Made by a program: the position numbers and the translations under genes. Below, in pieces: positions 33,290-40,935 of a stretch of DNA of 64,000 nt. How positions within the stretch are numbered: the stretch's first letter is position 1; each line of letters starts with the position of its first letter. Under the pieces are notes generated by a model, which saw only the letters and a program-made list of their open reading frames with translations, did no database searches and was not told the origin of the DNA. The DNA is from Mycoavidus cysteinexigens. Its GTDB lineage: Bacteria; Pseudomonadota; Gammaproteobacteria; Burkholderiales; Burkholderiaceae. The stretch is from positions 2,418,001 through 2,482,000 of the forward strand of contig NZ_AP018150.1 in NCBI RefSeq assembly GCF_003966915.1, in the 5' to 3' direction.

Positions 33290-34633
33290 TTAGCGAAAAA
33301 GATAAATAACTGATAAAGCAATAATAACAGTCGCCGCACCGCCAATACGAGTAGAAATTTGGGCAAACGGCATTAGCATCATACGATTCGACGCCGTTAA
33401 AATAGCCACATCGCCACCGCCCCCCATACCGCTATGACAGCCCGTTACAATTGCTGCCTCTATCGGAAATAGTCCAATTCTTCGACCCACCATAAAACCT
33501 GTCGCCATGAGCGATGTTACCGTTGCAAACACCGTAGCCATAAGCGGCACAGTAAACACAGCAACCAGCTTATCCCATGGCGTAACCGCCACCCCAATTG
33601 CAAAAAGAAGAGGATAAGTCGCTGTAGTTGTAAAGAAATAATGCAACCCTGCCGCCCCCTGATGCATTGAAGGAGTGACAAAATTAAAAAGCTTCATGAG
33701 TATCGCAATCACCAACATAACAATGGGCGCCGGCCATGCAAATAATTGGTGCGCTAATACTCCGATCAAATAAAAAGTAATAGCAGTAACGCCAGCAACT
33801 GCGATATTTATTAAAAATTGTCTGCTATCCAAGTGCGAGGTCTCGTTTTTCTCTATATGTTCGCCAACATTTTGATTTTTTTGCAGACGCCCATCGCCCG
33901 AATAATGGTTGAAGCGCCGCCCTAGCAAATGCAATACGGCCGATAAGGTGATAGCGCAAAGATTAGCAAACATGATGACCGGTAAAATTTGAGCCAGTAC
34001 ATCCCCTTGGGGCTGCTCAAGAATTTTCGCATAGCCAATTGATAACGGAATCGCGCCTTCGCCAAAGCCACCCGCCATAATTGGCACGATAATAAAGAAA
34101 AATGTATGAAAAACATCCAAGCCAAACATCCAACCGACCAACATACCTGTGAATGCAGCAACGATCGAGCCACAAACTAACGGCACAAAAATTTTTGCGA
34201 AGCCTTGGATAAGCGTAAGGCGATCCATACTTAGAACGCTACCTACTAAGACTGTTGCAATAAATAGGTAAAGCGGATGGTCATTCTTCCAAAAGGCTTG
34301 GATTGGAGCGACTAATTCATATGGAAGATAATGGTGTGCAACTAGATAAGAAGGAACAAACGTTGCCAGTATCACTGAGCCACCAATATGCTTGAGAAGT
34401 GGGACCGATCTACCTATTTCAGAACACGTAAAACCACCTATTACTAGCACAGCAATCATCGAACATATGTCATGGGGCAACTGATGTGTCCGCAGCAGAA
34501 TGAACAAACATGCCGTCAGAAGCAGATAAAGTGGAAGCGGGATAATCCCGATAGACTTGCATGATACTGCCTTGCTCTGAATCCATTGCGCGAAATTTTT
34601 CATTGGCTCATCAATCGAGTAAATTGCTGTCAT
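33290..34633 (-). CDS. 2-hydroxycarboxylate transporter family protein, copy 2
   Basis: 447 residues, same fold and direction as copy 1, 283 bases upstream of it. Signatures: AGGFGEGAIPLSIGYA and CHSGMGGGGDVAILTASNRM. The central cytosolic loop (QKNQNVGEHIEKNETSHLD) differs strongly from copy 1, so the duplication is not recent. The start could be ATG 34633 or ATG 34603; neither has a clear ribosome-binding site. The 283-base spacer to copy 1 is AT-rich and holds no gene I can support. Confidence 0.9.
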   Translation of the reverse strand: MTAIYSIDEPMKNFAQWIQSKAVSCKSIGIIPLPLYLLLTACLFILLRTHQLPHDICSMIAVLVIGGFTCSEIGRSVPLLKHIGGSVILATFVPSYLVAHHYLPYELVAPIQAFWKNDHPLYLFIATVLVGSVLSMDRLTLIQGFAKIFVPLVCGSIVAAFTGMLVGWMFGLDVFHTFFFIIVPIMAGGFGEGAIPLSIGYAKILEQPQGDVLAQILPVIMFANLCAITLSAVLHLLGRRFNHYSGDGRLQKNQNVGEHIEKNETSHLDSRQFLINIAVAGVTAITFYLIGVLAHQLFAWPAPIVMLVIAILMKLFNFVTPSMHQGAAGLHYFFTTTATYPLLFAIGVAVTPWDKLVAVFTVPLMATVFATVTSLMATGFMVGRRIGLFPIEAAIVTGCHSGMGGGGDVAILTASNRMMLMPFAQISTRIGGAATVIIALSVIYLFR

Positions 34634-34748
34634 CCAATTTTATTTTTATTCTTTGCGCAGCACAATCTCTTTATCCACACAGGGCCTGGCCAAAACTTTA
34701 TTTCCATCTTTATGCTTACTCCTCTCCGATATTTAATCGGGTGAGGGT

Positions 34749-35044
34749 ATGAGTGTTACTCATTCATCCTACCAGGTGGGACTTCATAAACAGCCAGCCC
34801 GCTGGATTCTGGAAACAGCAGATGACTATCAACTATGCGTCTTAACTCATAAAAATCAGATACATTGCGAACTACGGAGGGCCCATTAATAGGAAGCTAT
34901 GCTTGCCATGTGGAGTTACCACTTATAGAAAAATCTTTCCCAATTTATGCAGATAATCCGATCAATGCGATTTGCAATGCCTCTCAATTTTATTCTAAAA
35001 ATTTAATTTATTGGGGCTATACGATCAATTGGGATAAAAAATGA
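34749..35044 (+). pseudogene. frameshifted small gene (~98 codons), family not recognised
   Basis: From ATG 34749 the frame reads 46 codons (with ARWILETADDYQLCVLTHKN) to TAA at 34887. The -1 frame then continues without a stop to TGA at 35042 (GPLIGSYACHVELPLIEKSF, then PIYADNPINAICNASQFYSK and YWGYTINWDKK). Both halves read like folded protein, and the switch must lie between 34853 and 34886. This looks like one indel in a small gene. A programmed shift is possible but no slippery site is obvious. I do not recognise the family. Confidence 0.6.
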
Positions 35045-35124
35045 AATTTAACGAAATGAAAATAAGGGAGTTTATTTTTTTAATGAGGTTATTGGCGAAT
35101 TTCTATGATCTAAACAGCGTGCAG

Positions 35125-35355
35125 TTAACTTCCTTTCACGGACAGCAAATGTTTTCGATTAATTAATTGGAAATAGATGTGAAATTTTGTGTAATTTGGC
35201 ATGCCCACAAGGCGAAACGGAATCCATCCTGCCAAACTTGAAGCAGTCCAACTCATGTAGAGAATCATTAGGTTGCGTGTCGTTTTTTGCAAATATTTCC
35301 TTTCAAAATTAATCGGTGATACATAGCCGAGAGCGGAATGTAGGTAAAAAAACAA
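35125..35355 (-). mobile_element. remnant of an IS3-family transposase (C-terminal tail)
   Basis: The minus-strand frame reads LHSALGYVSPINFERKYLQK near its start, the hallmark C-terminus of IS3-family OrfB integrases. The catalytic DDE region upstream is missing: the frame opens on low-complexity AT-rich sequence above 35345. The residues after LQKTT do not look like transposase. Only about 25 codons are recognisable; no terminal repeats were found. Confidence 0.7.
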
Positions 35356-35439
35356 TAGCTTTTTGGTTTTTTCGAAAAAAACAACTTACCCTTTGGACAA
35401 TCATGTACTTATCCATTTACTAATGAACAGGAGAGGCGC

Positions 35440-36519
35440 ATGAAAACAACATGGTTACCTACCAAGGGATTGGCTAGCTCGTCAGAAACTAAATCTAGCA
35501 ACCCTGGAAAATCTTCAGGGATTTTAAAAAATGCAAAGCTTACTTATAAGCCTGATTTAAAAATAAATTCATCTTCTAAAAAAATACAAAAAACAAAAAA
35601 TATCGGCAATATGAATTTTGAGTTTCATAATGGCACTCATGGTAAAAAGAAAGCAGAACAAATGCGTCTCAAAAACAAATATCATGTATTAGTATCGGGT
35701 AAAACACACCAGTCTGAACACCCTATTGGATGCAACGTACTTCTTGCTGGTCTACCGCGATATGGCACTCCAAGATTTAAGCAGGAATTTAGTGAGAATG
35801 GAAAGTGGACTCAACTAGCCAAGCAAAATAATCCATTAAATTGGAAAGCCGACCTTGAAAAATTGAAAGAGACAATCCGGGACATTGAAAATTTTGCACC
35901 AGCCTATCAAGAAGTCTTAACAGCACATAACGTCGATAAAACCTATCTCGGTTTTGTTTACCATATAGGAACTGGAATGCACGGCTCAGAAACAGATCAA
36001 AATCCAGAAACAAGTAGTCGTGCTTATCGAGAATGTTTAACGATATATCTGCATAATAATCAACCTGGGGAGGCCATCGCATTTAATCAAAAATTGTATG
36101 CCAATACCACTTATTATCAATATGCCGTAAATGCACCTTCAAATGGATTTACGATTCCTGTGCAGCAGGCAAATAATTCTTATTTGCAAATGCTTACATT
36201 AACAAAAACAATCCCTTATCTAAACGAAGAGGGAAATGTGCAAATAGCAACCCTATCCACCCAAGGCAAACTCCATGCGTTTGAAGCTAGAGCAATGATG
36301 TTAAAAGCAGGGGCATATCCGAATTTAGAGGAACGCAAAAGATTCTTTAAATTGGTGACCTATACCAGCACTTCTCAAGAAGGAATTTTTTCACGTAAAG
36401 AAGCGCCAACAAAAGCCGAAAGCACTCCTATTGCAGTTCAGACGAATGGGCAAGCGGTCTTAAAAAAAGAGCATGACGACTACTTGAGGATGTGGAATCT
36501 CGGCTCAGGGGATAACTGA
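35440..36519 (+). CDS. unrecognised 359-residue protein, possible secreted effector
   Basis: AT-rich compared with flanking housekeeping genes. A strong ribosome-binding site (AGGAGAGG) precedes ATG 35440. The first ~60 residues are S/K/N-rich and probably disordered, then a globular region has YHVLVSGKTHQSEHPIGCNV, LGFVYHIGTGMHGSE and YRECLTIYLHNNQPGEA. No membrane helix, signal peptide or known catalytic motif is visible. A disordered, Ser-rich, low-hydrophobic N-terminus fits type III-secreted proteins, but no export system is in the window. Function unknown. Confidence 0.7.
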   Translation: MKTTWLPTKGLASSSETKSSNPGKSSGILKNAKLTYKPDLKINSSSKKIQKTKNIGNMNFEFHNGTHGKKKAEQMRLKNKYHVLVSGKTHQSEHPIGCNVLLAGLPRYGTPRFKQEFSENGKWTQLAKQNNPLNWKADLEKLKETIRDIENFAPAYQEVLTAHNVDKTYLGFVYHIGTGMHGSETDQNPETSSRAYRECLTIYLHNNQPGEAIAFNQKLYANTTYYQYAVNAPSNGFTIPVQQANNSYLQMLTLTKTIPYLNEEGNVQIATLSTQGKLHAFEARAMMLKAGAYPNLEERKRFFKLVTYTSTSQEGIFSRKEAPTKAESTPIAVQTNGQAVLKKEHDDYLRMWNLGSGDN

Positions 36520-36546
36520 ACAGAAAACTAGATAGCGCACCTTGAA

Positions 36547-36684
36547 TCAGTACATCAAAGCGCTATCCGCATGCCTTTGCCAATTCTTTGCATATTCATG
36601 CATAAGCACCAGAAAATCCCGAATAATCAGCATATTCTCTGCATTTTTTCGCTGGGCCGCACGCATGGGCCTTCATTAAAGCCT
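36547..36684 (-). pseudogene. internally deleted fragment of the PLD-nuclease gene
   Basis: 36547-36661 aligns closely with 38790-38905 (the 3' end of the nuclease gene at 38790-39362). It then jumps to a match of 39103-39122 (ATGGGCCTTCATTAAAGC). About 200 bases of the parent, including the HKD motif, are missing. At its right edge it joins directly to the secF fragment. Noncoding. Confidence 0.8.
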
Positions 36685-37017
36685 GAAGTTTGTCGGTCCG
36701 CAAGTCGGCAAAAAATTGGCGGTGCATGGGTTGCTGACCTTACTCTGCGTGGTGCTCGGTATTATTGTTTATCTGTCATTTCGCTTCGAGTGGAAATATG
36801 CCATCGCACGCACCCGTGCCAATTGGCACGATGTAAACATTATTCTCGGCTTCTTTACATTTTTTCAATGGGAATTTTCACTCTCAGCCCTGGCGGCAAT
36901 GCTCGCCGCACTAAGCTATTCAGTGAATGAATCAGCGGTAATTTCCGACCAGATCCGGAAGACTTTCCGTAAAACTTGCAAGTTAACCGTCATCGAGGTG
37001 ATTAACCACGCGATTAC
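36685..37017 (+). pseudogene. partial, diverged copy of secF
   Basis: Gap-free match to 29985-30317 of secF at a constant offset of 6700 bases. A hand count over 317 bases gives 53 differences, about 83% identity. The frame stays open (LSFRFEWKYAIA, FFQWEFSLSALAAML, SYSVNESAVIS), but conserved residues are changed, for example IFDRIRETFRK to ISDQIRKTFRK. Both ends of SecF are missing. The match stops just before the end of the PPxY gene. Confidence 0.9.
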
Positions 37018-37036
37018 GCGTACCATGCAATTTGGC

Positions 37037-38542
37037 TTAACGAACTAAATTTAACCCAATTTTAGGATAATCCTTACCTAATTTTTCTTTTACTGTCGCC
37101 ATTGCTTCGTTGACTTTGTTTTTCGAATTTTCATTCGTCAGGGTTCTCATTAAAGAGGCATATTCTTTTGTGAGAGAGGCATAATCTTTTTCAGAAGTTA
37201 AGGCGCTGGCTTTCTCAATAAATGCATTTATTGAGCGTTTCTCAGCAATACCCTTCTCCACATTTAAAAGTATTGTGGGTGTGAGTGCTCCGTACTTATT
37301 TGGTTCAGCTTCAATAGCACTCTTCAATTTTTTTAGCGAAGCTAAATTAGGTGGGGTACCGGCTAAATCGCCGACGACATGTGTCCATCTGGCACGACGG
37401 TCTTGAATCCGCTCCTGCAGCAGCCCGTGCAACATAGTCCCCAACTTTGTTTTAGCTTTTATCTGCCCTTGAGTAAGGCCTTTTTGGTTTACGAGTTCTA
37501 CATATAAGGGCATAGCTTCTGCAAGAGTTAAACTTTTTGTTCGCATACCACCTAATGCAAAAATCAGTTTCTCCGCTTTTTCTTGGCCTCCATGACTAAT
37601 AGTTGAAGAGGAAGAGGCTTTCGTATTCTGAGTGGAAGACTTCTTAGAATGAGAAGCGTTAGATGTGCCCGTAGCCTGATAAGGTGGTGGCGATTGTTGC
37701 GACTGAACAGCCTGATAAGATGGCGGCGCTTGCTGAGACTGAGAAGCCTGATAAGACGGTGGCGCTTGCTGAGACTGAGTAGCCTGATAAGATGGTGGCG
37801 GTTGTTCAGACTGACTGCCTTCTTCAAAAAATGTATTTTTTGATCGTTCCTCTGCAATACCCTTATCCACCTTTAAAAGTATTGCGGGTGTGAGTGCTCC
37901 GTACTTATTTGGTTCAGCTTCAATAGCGCCCTTCAAATCTTTTAGCGAAGCTAAATTAAGTGGGGAATCGGCTAAATTGCCTACGACATCTTTCCAGCTG
38001 ACATTAGGGTTTTGAAGCTGCTTCTGCAGCATCATCCCCAACTTTGTTTTAGCTGCCATCTGTCCTTTAGTAAGGTCTTTTTGGTTTGCGAGTTTTATAT
38101 ACAACGGCATAGCTTGTGCAAGAGTTAGATTTCTTGTTTGCATACCACTTAATGCATTAGTCAGTTCCTCCGTTTTTACTGGATCTCCATGATGAGTAGT
38201 TAAAGAGGAAGAGGCGTTCATATCCTGAGTGGAAAATTTCTTCTCAGAATGAGATGCACCAGACATGCCCGTAGCAAGATAAGCGGGTGGCGGCTGACCA
38301 TATTTTGCTTGTGCCCCTGAGGAGGCTAATAGTTTTGATTGTTTGGGTTTAATGCCAGCATTGAAAAAATTTACTTGGAGAGATTTTGGTTTGCCGCCCA
38401 AGCCCTTTAAATCAGAATGATCCTTGAATGCAAACCCTGATGGTGTTCTCTGTGGAGTGTTTGGTGTGCTCGTCGGAGTGTTTTTCTGATGAATCTTACT
38501 ATCAGGTAGCGTCAAATTCGAATGAAATTTTACATTTAACAT
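37037..38542 (-). CDS. two-domain repeat protein with five PPxY (WW-ligand) motifs
   Basis: 501 residues, no signal peptide, no membrane helix. A disordered S/T/P/K-rich N-terminus (1-80) precedes two copies of a ~150-residue helical domain, at about 89-241 and 289-445. They share SLTLAEAMPLYVELVNQKGL and a GAIEAEPNKYGALTP-type segment. PPxY motifs lie at 85-88 (PPAY), 249-252, 261-264 and 273-276 (PPSY) and 285-288 (PPPY); the last four repeat every 12 residues between the domains. PPxY binds WW domains of Nedd4/Rsp5 ubiquitin ligases and other eukaryotic proteins, so a host-directed effector is a reasonable hypothesis. The domain itself is unrecognised. Start ATG 38542 has a purine-rich AGGGGAAGG. 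Confidence 0.75.
   Translation of the reverse strand: MLNVKFHSNLTLPDSKIHQKNTPTSTPNTPQRTPSGFAFKDHSDLKGLGGKPKSLQVNFFNAGIKPKQSKLLASSGAQAKYGQPPPAYLATGMSGASHSEKKFSTQDMNASSSLTTHHGDPVKTEELTNALSGMQTRNLTLAQAMPLYIKLANQKDLTKGQMAAKTKLGMMLQKQLQNPNVSWKDVVGNLADSPLNLASLKDLKGAIEAEPNKYGALTPAILLKVDKGIAEERSKNTFFEEGSQSEQPPPSYQATQSQQAPPSYQASQSQQAPPSYQAVQSQQSPPPYQATGTSNASHSKKSSTQNTKASSSSTISHGGQEKAEKLIFALGGMRTKSLTLAEAMPLYVELVNQKGLTQGQIKAKTKLGTMLHGLLQERIQDRRARWTHVVGDLAGTPPNLASLKKLKSAIEAEPNKYGALTPTILLNVEKGIAEKRSINAFIEKASALTSEKDYASLTKEYASLMRTLTNENSKNKVNEAMATVKEKLGKDYPKIGLNLVR
37667..37810 (-). repeat. four 36-bp tandem repeats encoding the PPxY array
   Basis: Four consecutive 12-codon units, consensus QSQQ(A/S)PP(S/P)YQAx, inside the gene at 37037-38542. 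The nucleotide units are near-identical, which implies recent expansion or homogenisation; unit number may vary between strains. Confidence 0.9.
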
Positions 38543-38660
38543 TACCTTCCCCTACGTATGCAGTACTTAAACGCACTATAGAAGGTACCTGCATATTGTC
38601 TTGCTGCAATTTAGAAAAATGTAAAGCCAAGCGAAGTAGTGGGCTTACGCAAAATCTCTT

Positions 38661-38690
38661 ACCCGCATAGATCCTCCAATCTATGCGGGT
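38661..38690. other. perfect 12-bp hairpin upstream of the PPxY gene
   Basis: ACCCGCATAGAT (38661-38672), loop CCTCCA, ATCTATGCGGGT (38679-38690). It lies in the 247-base gap between the PPxY gene and the nuclease gene. No strong T-run follows, though CTCGTTCTTT does on the plus strand. It could be a terminator for the nuclease transcript or a leftover of a mobile element. The rest of the gap shows nothing I can support. Confidence 0.5.
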
Positions 38691-38789
38691 CTCGTTCTTT
38701 CTGCAACGTCGCCGTGTCGTATCAACTGTATAAGCGAAGCCGTTAATAGAACCGGGCCCTGGTTGATAGGAATAAAACCCTTTCGAAAA

Positions 38790-39362
38790 TTAGTACGTCA
38801 AAGCGCTATCTGCATGCCGCTGCCAATTCTTTGCATATTCATGCACAAGCGCCGGAAAATCTCGAATAATCAGCATATTCTCTGCATTTTTTCGTTGCGC
38901 TGCATGCGTAAAATTAAAACTGCCGGTAATCAGCACTGAATGCGCGCTGTTAGCATCAATAATGATAATTTTGTTATGCGCGTTACGATACTTCACTTCG
39001 CGGCGCACCCAAATACCTGCCTTGGCCAGTGCGGTTATGCGCGCATCACGCCCTTCTTCTAGCCGCCCAGCATCCACTAATATCCGCACCTCAACGCCGC
39101 GCTCATGGGCCTTCATTAAAGCTTGGATAATGCGTTTATTGGATAACAGATACGCTTGCACAAGTACTTGTTTGCGCGCACCTTGCAAAGCGTCTACGAT
39201 AAGTCCTTCAACATCATCACGCGGCACAAAAGCAGCCTGCATCGTGCCTTGCGCCTTTAATACGAGAGGCGGCGTATAAGCAACTGGTCCGCGGGCATCG
39301 CTTGCAGTCACTAAGGATGCCACTAAAACAAGCAGTCCGCTTAAACTGAAAAAGAGTTTCAT
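38790..39362 (-). CDS. exported phospholipase D-like nuclease
   Basis: 190 residues with an N-terminal signal peptide (MKLFFSLSGLLVLVASLVTA). One PLD catalytic motif is present, HNKIIIIDANSAHSVLITGS, the HxKxxxxD type, followed by SFNFTHAAQRKNAENM. Single-HKD proteins of this size are Nuc-type endonucleases that work as dimers in the periplasm. Substrate (DNA, RNA or lipid) is not certain. A broken partial copy of its 3' end lies at 36547-36684. Confidence 0.88.
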   Translation of the reverse strand: MKLFFSLSGLLVLVASLVTASDARGPVAYTPPLVLKAQGTMQAAFVPRDDVEGLIVDALQGARKQVLVQAYLLSNKRIIQALMKAHERGVEVRILVDAGRLEEGRDARITALAKAGIWVRREVKYRNAHNKIIIIDANSAHSVLITGSFNFTHAAQRKNAENMLIIRDFPALVHEYAKNWQRHADSALTY

Positions 39363-39497
39363 GAGTCCATAACAAAAGCTTTTAATCCGAATTGGACGAA
39401 ACTATAATTCAGATTAGACGTAAGTTAAATCCATATTAGACGGCGTTTAAATCCAAAATAGTCGACCCCGACGCAATGCTTTTTCCGCGCTTTTCGA

Positions 39498-39649
39498 TTG
39501 AGTGCCTTCTATAAAGAGCTACGCAAACTGGCGCAGATCTGCCAAGACGAATTTAAGCTGGGAATTGTTTTTATAATGGGGAAAACATTATTCCATGCGG
39601 AGATCGTCTCTTTGCGGCGCCTATATCCTGTCTTTGGGGATCCGCCTAA
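39498..39649 (+). pseudogene. frameshifted C-terminal tail of a DUF4143 (AAA ATPase family) gene
   Basis: One frame reads YKELRKLAQICQDEFKLGIV; one frame over it continues NGENIIPCGDRLFAAPISCL and ends WGSA-stop at 39647. This is the typical end of DUF4143 ATPases (a GVVLYDGE..PFG.RL.A.P...LW pattern). Adding one T to the T-run at 39568-39572 joins the frames as GIVFYNGENIIP. Only about 50 codons survive; the ATPase part is absent. Confidence 0.75.
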
Positions 39650-39657
39650 TTTGAACT

Positions 39658-40935
39658 TTAAACACAGCGCTCAAGCACTGCTGCAAAAAAACCATCGGTC
39701 ATGTGTTGATGCGGCCATAGAGATAGATAATCCCCGGTATCAAGATCAATCTGCTGCTCAGCTAATACTTTATGAGCCGGCACTAATTGAAACTCTGGAT
39801 GCGCGGCCATAAAAGCCTCAACCACCGCTTCGTTTTCTGCTGCGAGTAAGCTACAGGTAGCATAAACTAACCGTCCGCCTGGCTTAACCAGACGCGCGGC
39901 GCTAGCGAGAATCGAGGCTTGCTTCACCGCTAATTCAGCCACTGACGCTGGCGTTTGCCGCCATTTAAGATCCGGGTTACGCCGCAGCGTACCTAAACCG
40001 CTACAGGGCGCATCAATCAGAACACGATCAATCTTGCCAGCCAAGCGCTTGATTTTTGCATCATGTTCACTATCAATGCGTACCGGATGCACGTTAGATA
40101 AACCGCTTTTTGCAAGCCGTGGCTTAAGTTTAGCAAGGCGCCTATCAGCCACATCAAACGCATATAAGCGCCCGCTGGAGCGCATTTGCGCGCCTAGTGC
40201 AAGCGTTTTGCCGCCTGCTCCGGCGCAAAAATCAACCACCATTTCACCTCGTTTGGGGGCGACAAGATAGCACAGCAATTGGCTGCCTTCATCCTGCACT
40301 TCAAAATGCCCCTGCTCAAACGCGGACAAGCGATTTAATGCTGGCTTACCCGTCACGCGCACGCCTAAAGGCGCGAATGGCGTGGGCTGCGCCTCGATGC
40401 CAGCCTCAGCTAACAGGGCGAGTACGTCTGCCCGGTTTGCCTTAAGTGAATTCACGCGCAAATCGAGCGGCGCTGGGTGGTTGAGAGCAGCGGCCAGACT
40501 CTCGCCTTCGTCAACGCTCAAATTTTTCCCAGATATTTGCTGACTGAGGGCTGTGGCCAGCCAATCCGGTAGATTCATGCGAATGCGCGCAGGCAAGCTG
40601 GCCGGATCGATTTTTGAAACCCGCTCAAGCCATTCCACCTCAGCGGCAGAGACCGAGGGCAGCAAGCTTTGACGCCCCACCGTTTGCATCAATCCAAGCA
40701 GCGCAAGCCGCCGATTAGGCCGACTGCTACCGCTTTCAGCTAAATGCGCACACTCAAGTTTGCGGCGCAAGACGGCAAATACGGCTTCCGCGATAATGCC
40801 CCGCTCTGCATGGCCCAATTTCGGTTGAGAACGGAAAAAGCGACGTGTCACAGCATCTGCCGGTCCAGTAAACTTTAATAATTCGTTGAGCAAAGCCTCA
40901 CTTTGCTCAATTAGCCAAGGGGCTAGTTTTTTCAT
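39658..40935 (-). CDS. rsmB: 16S rRNA (cytosine(967)-C5)-methyltransferase RsmB/NOP family
   Basis: Class I methyltransferase of 425 residues. Motif I region DFCAGAGGKTLALGAQM; catalytic cysteines in DAPCSGLGTLRRNPDLKW and YATCSLLAAENEAVVEAF. The N-terminal helical domain is RNA-binding. ATG 40935 overlaps the purN stop as ATGA; an upstream ATG at 40962 is in frame but would overlap purN by 31 bases. The stop lies nine bases from the convergent DUF4143 remnant. Confidence 0.92.
   Translation of the reverse strand: MKKLAPWLIEQSEALLNELLKFTGPADAVTRRFFRSQPKLGHAERGIIAEAVFAVLRRKLECAHLAESGSSRPNRRLALLGLMQTVGRQSLLPSVSAAEVEWLERVSKIDPASLPARIRMNLPDWLATALSQQISGKNLSVDEGESLAAALNHPAPLDLRVNSLKANRADVLALLAEAGIEAQPTPFAPLGVRVTGKPALNRLSAFEQGHFEVQDEGSQLLCYLVAPKRGEMVVDFCAGAGGKTLALGAQMRSSGRLYAFDVADRRLAKLKPRLAKSGLSNVHPVRIDSEHDAKIKRLAGKIDRVLIDAPCSGLGTLRRNPDLKWRQTPASVAELAVKQASILASAARLVKPGGRLVYATCSLLAAENEAVVEAFMAAHPEFQLVPAHKVLAEQQIDLDTGDYLSLWPHQHMTDGFFAAVLERCV

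Noticed and set aside
36571-36930. 119-codon frame across the nuclease/secF mosaic
   Set aside because: It runs through both fragments in frames unrelated to either parent gene, so it is a by-product of the fusion.
37667-37810. Short tandem repeats considered as a CRISPR array
   Set aside because: The 36-bp units are contiguous with no spacers and encode a clean 12-residue period, so they are coding repeats.
37564-37857. Leu/Arg/His-rich frame over the PPxY repeats
   Set aside because: A shadow of the 36-bp tandem repeat in another frame; repetitive DNA gives repetitive but meaningless peptides.
38641-38672. GGGCTTACGCAAAATCTC as a possible insertion-sequence end
   Set aside because: It resembles some terminal repeats, but no matching inverted end or transposase could be found nearby.
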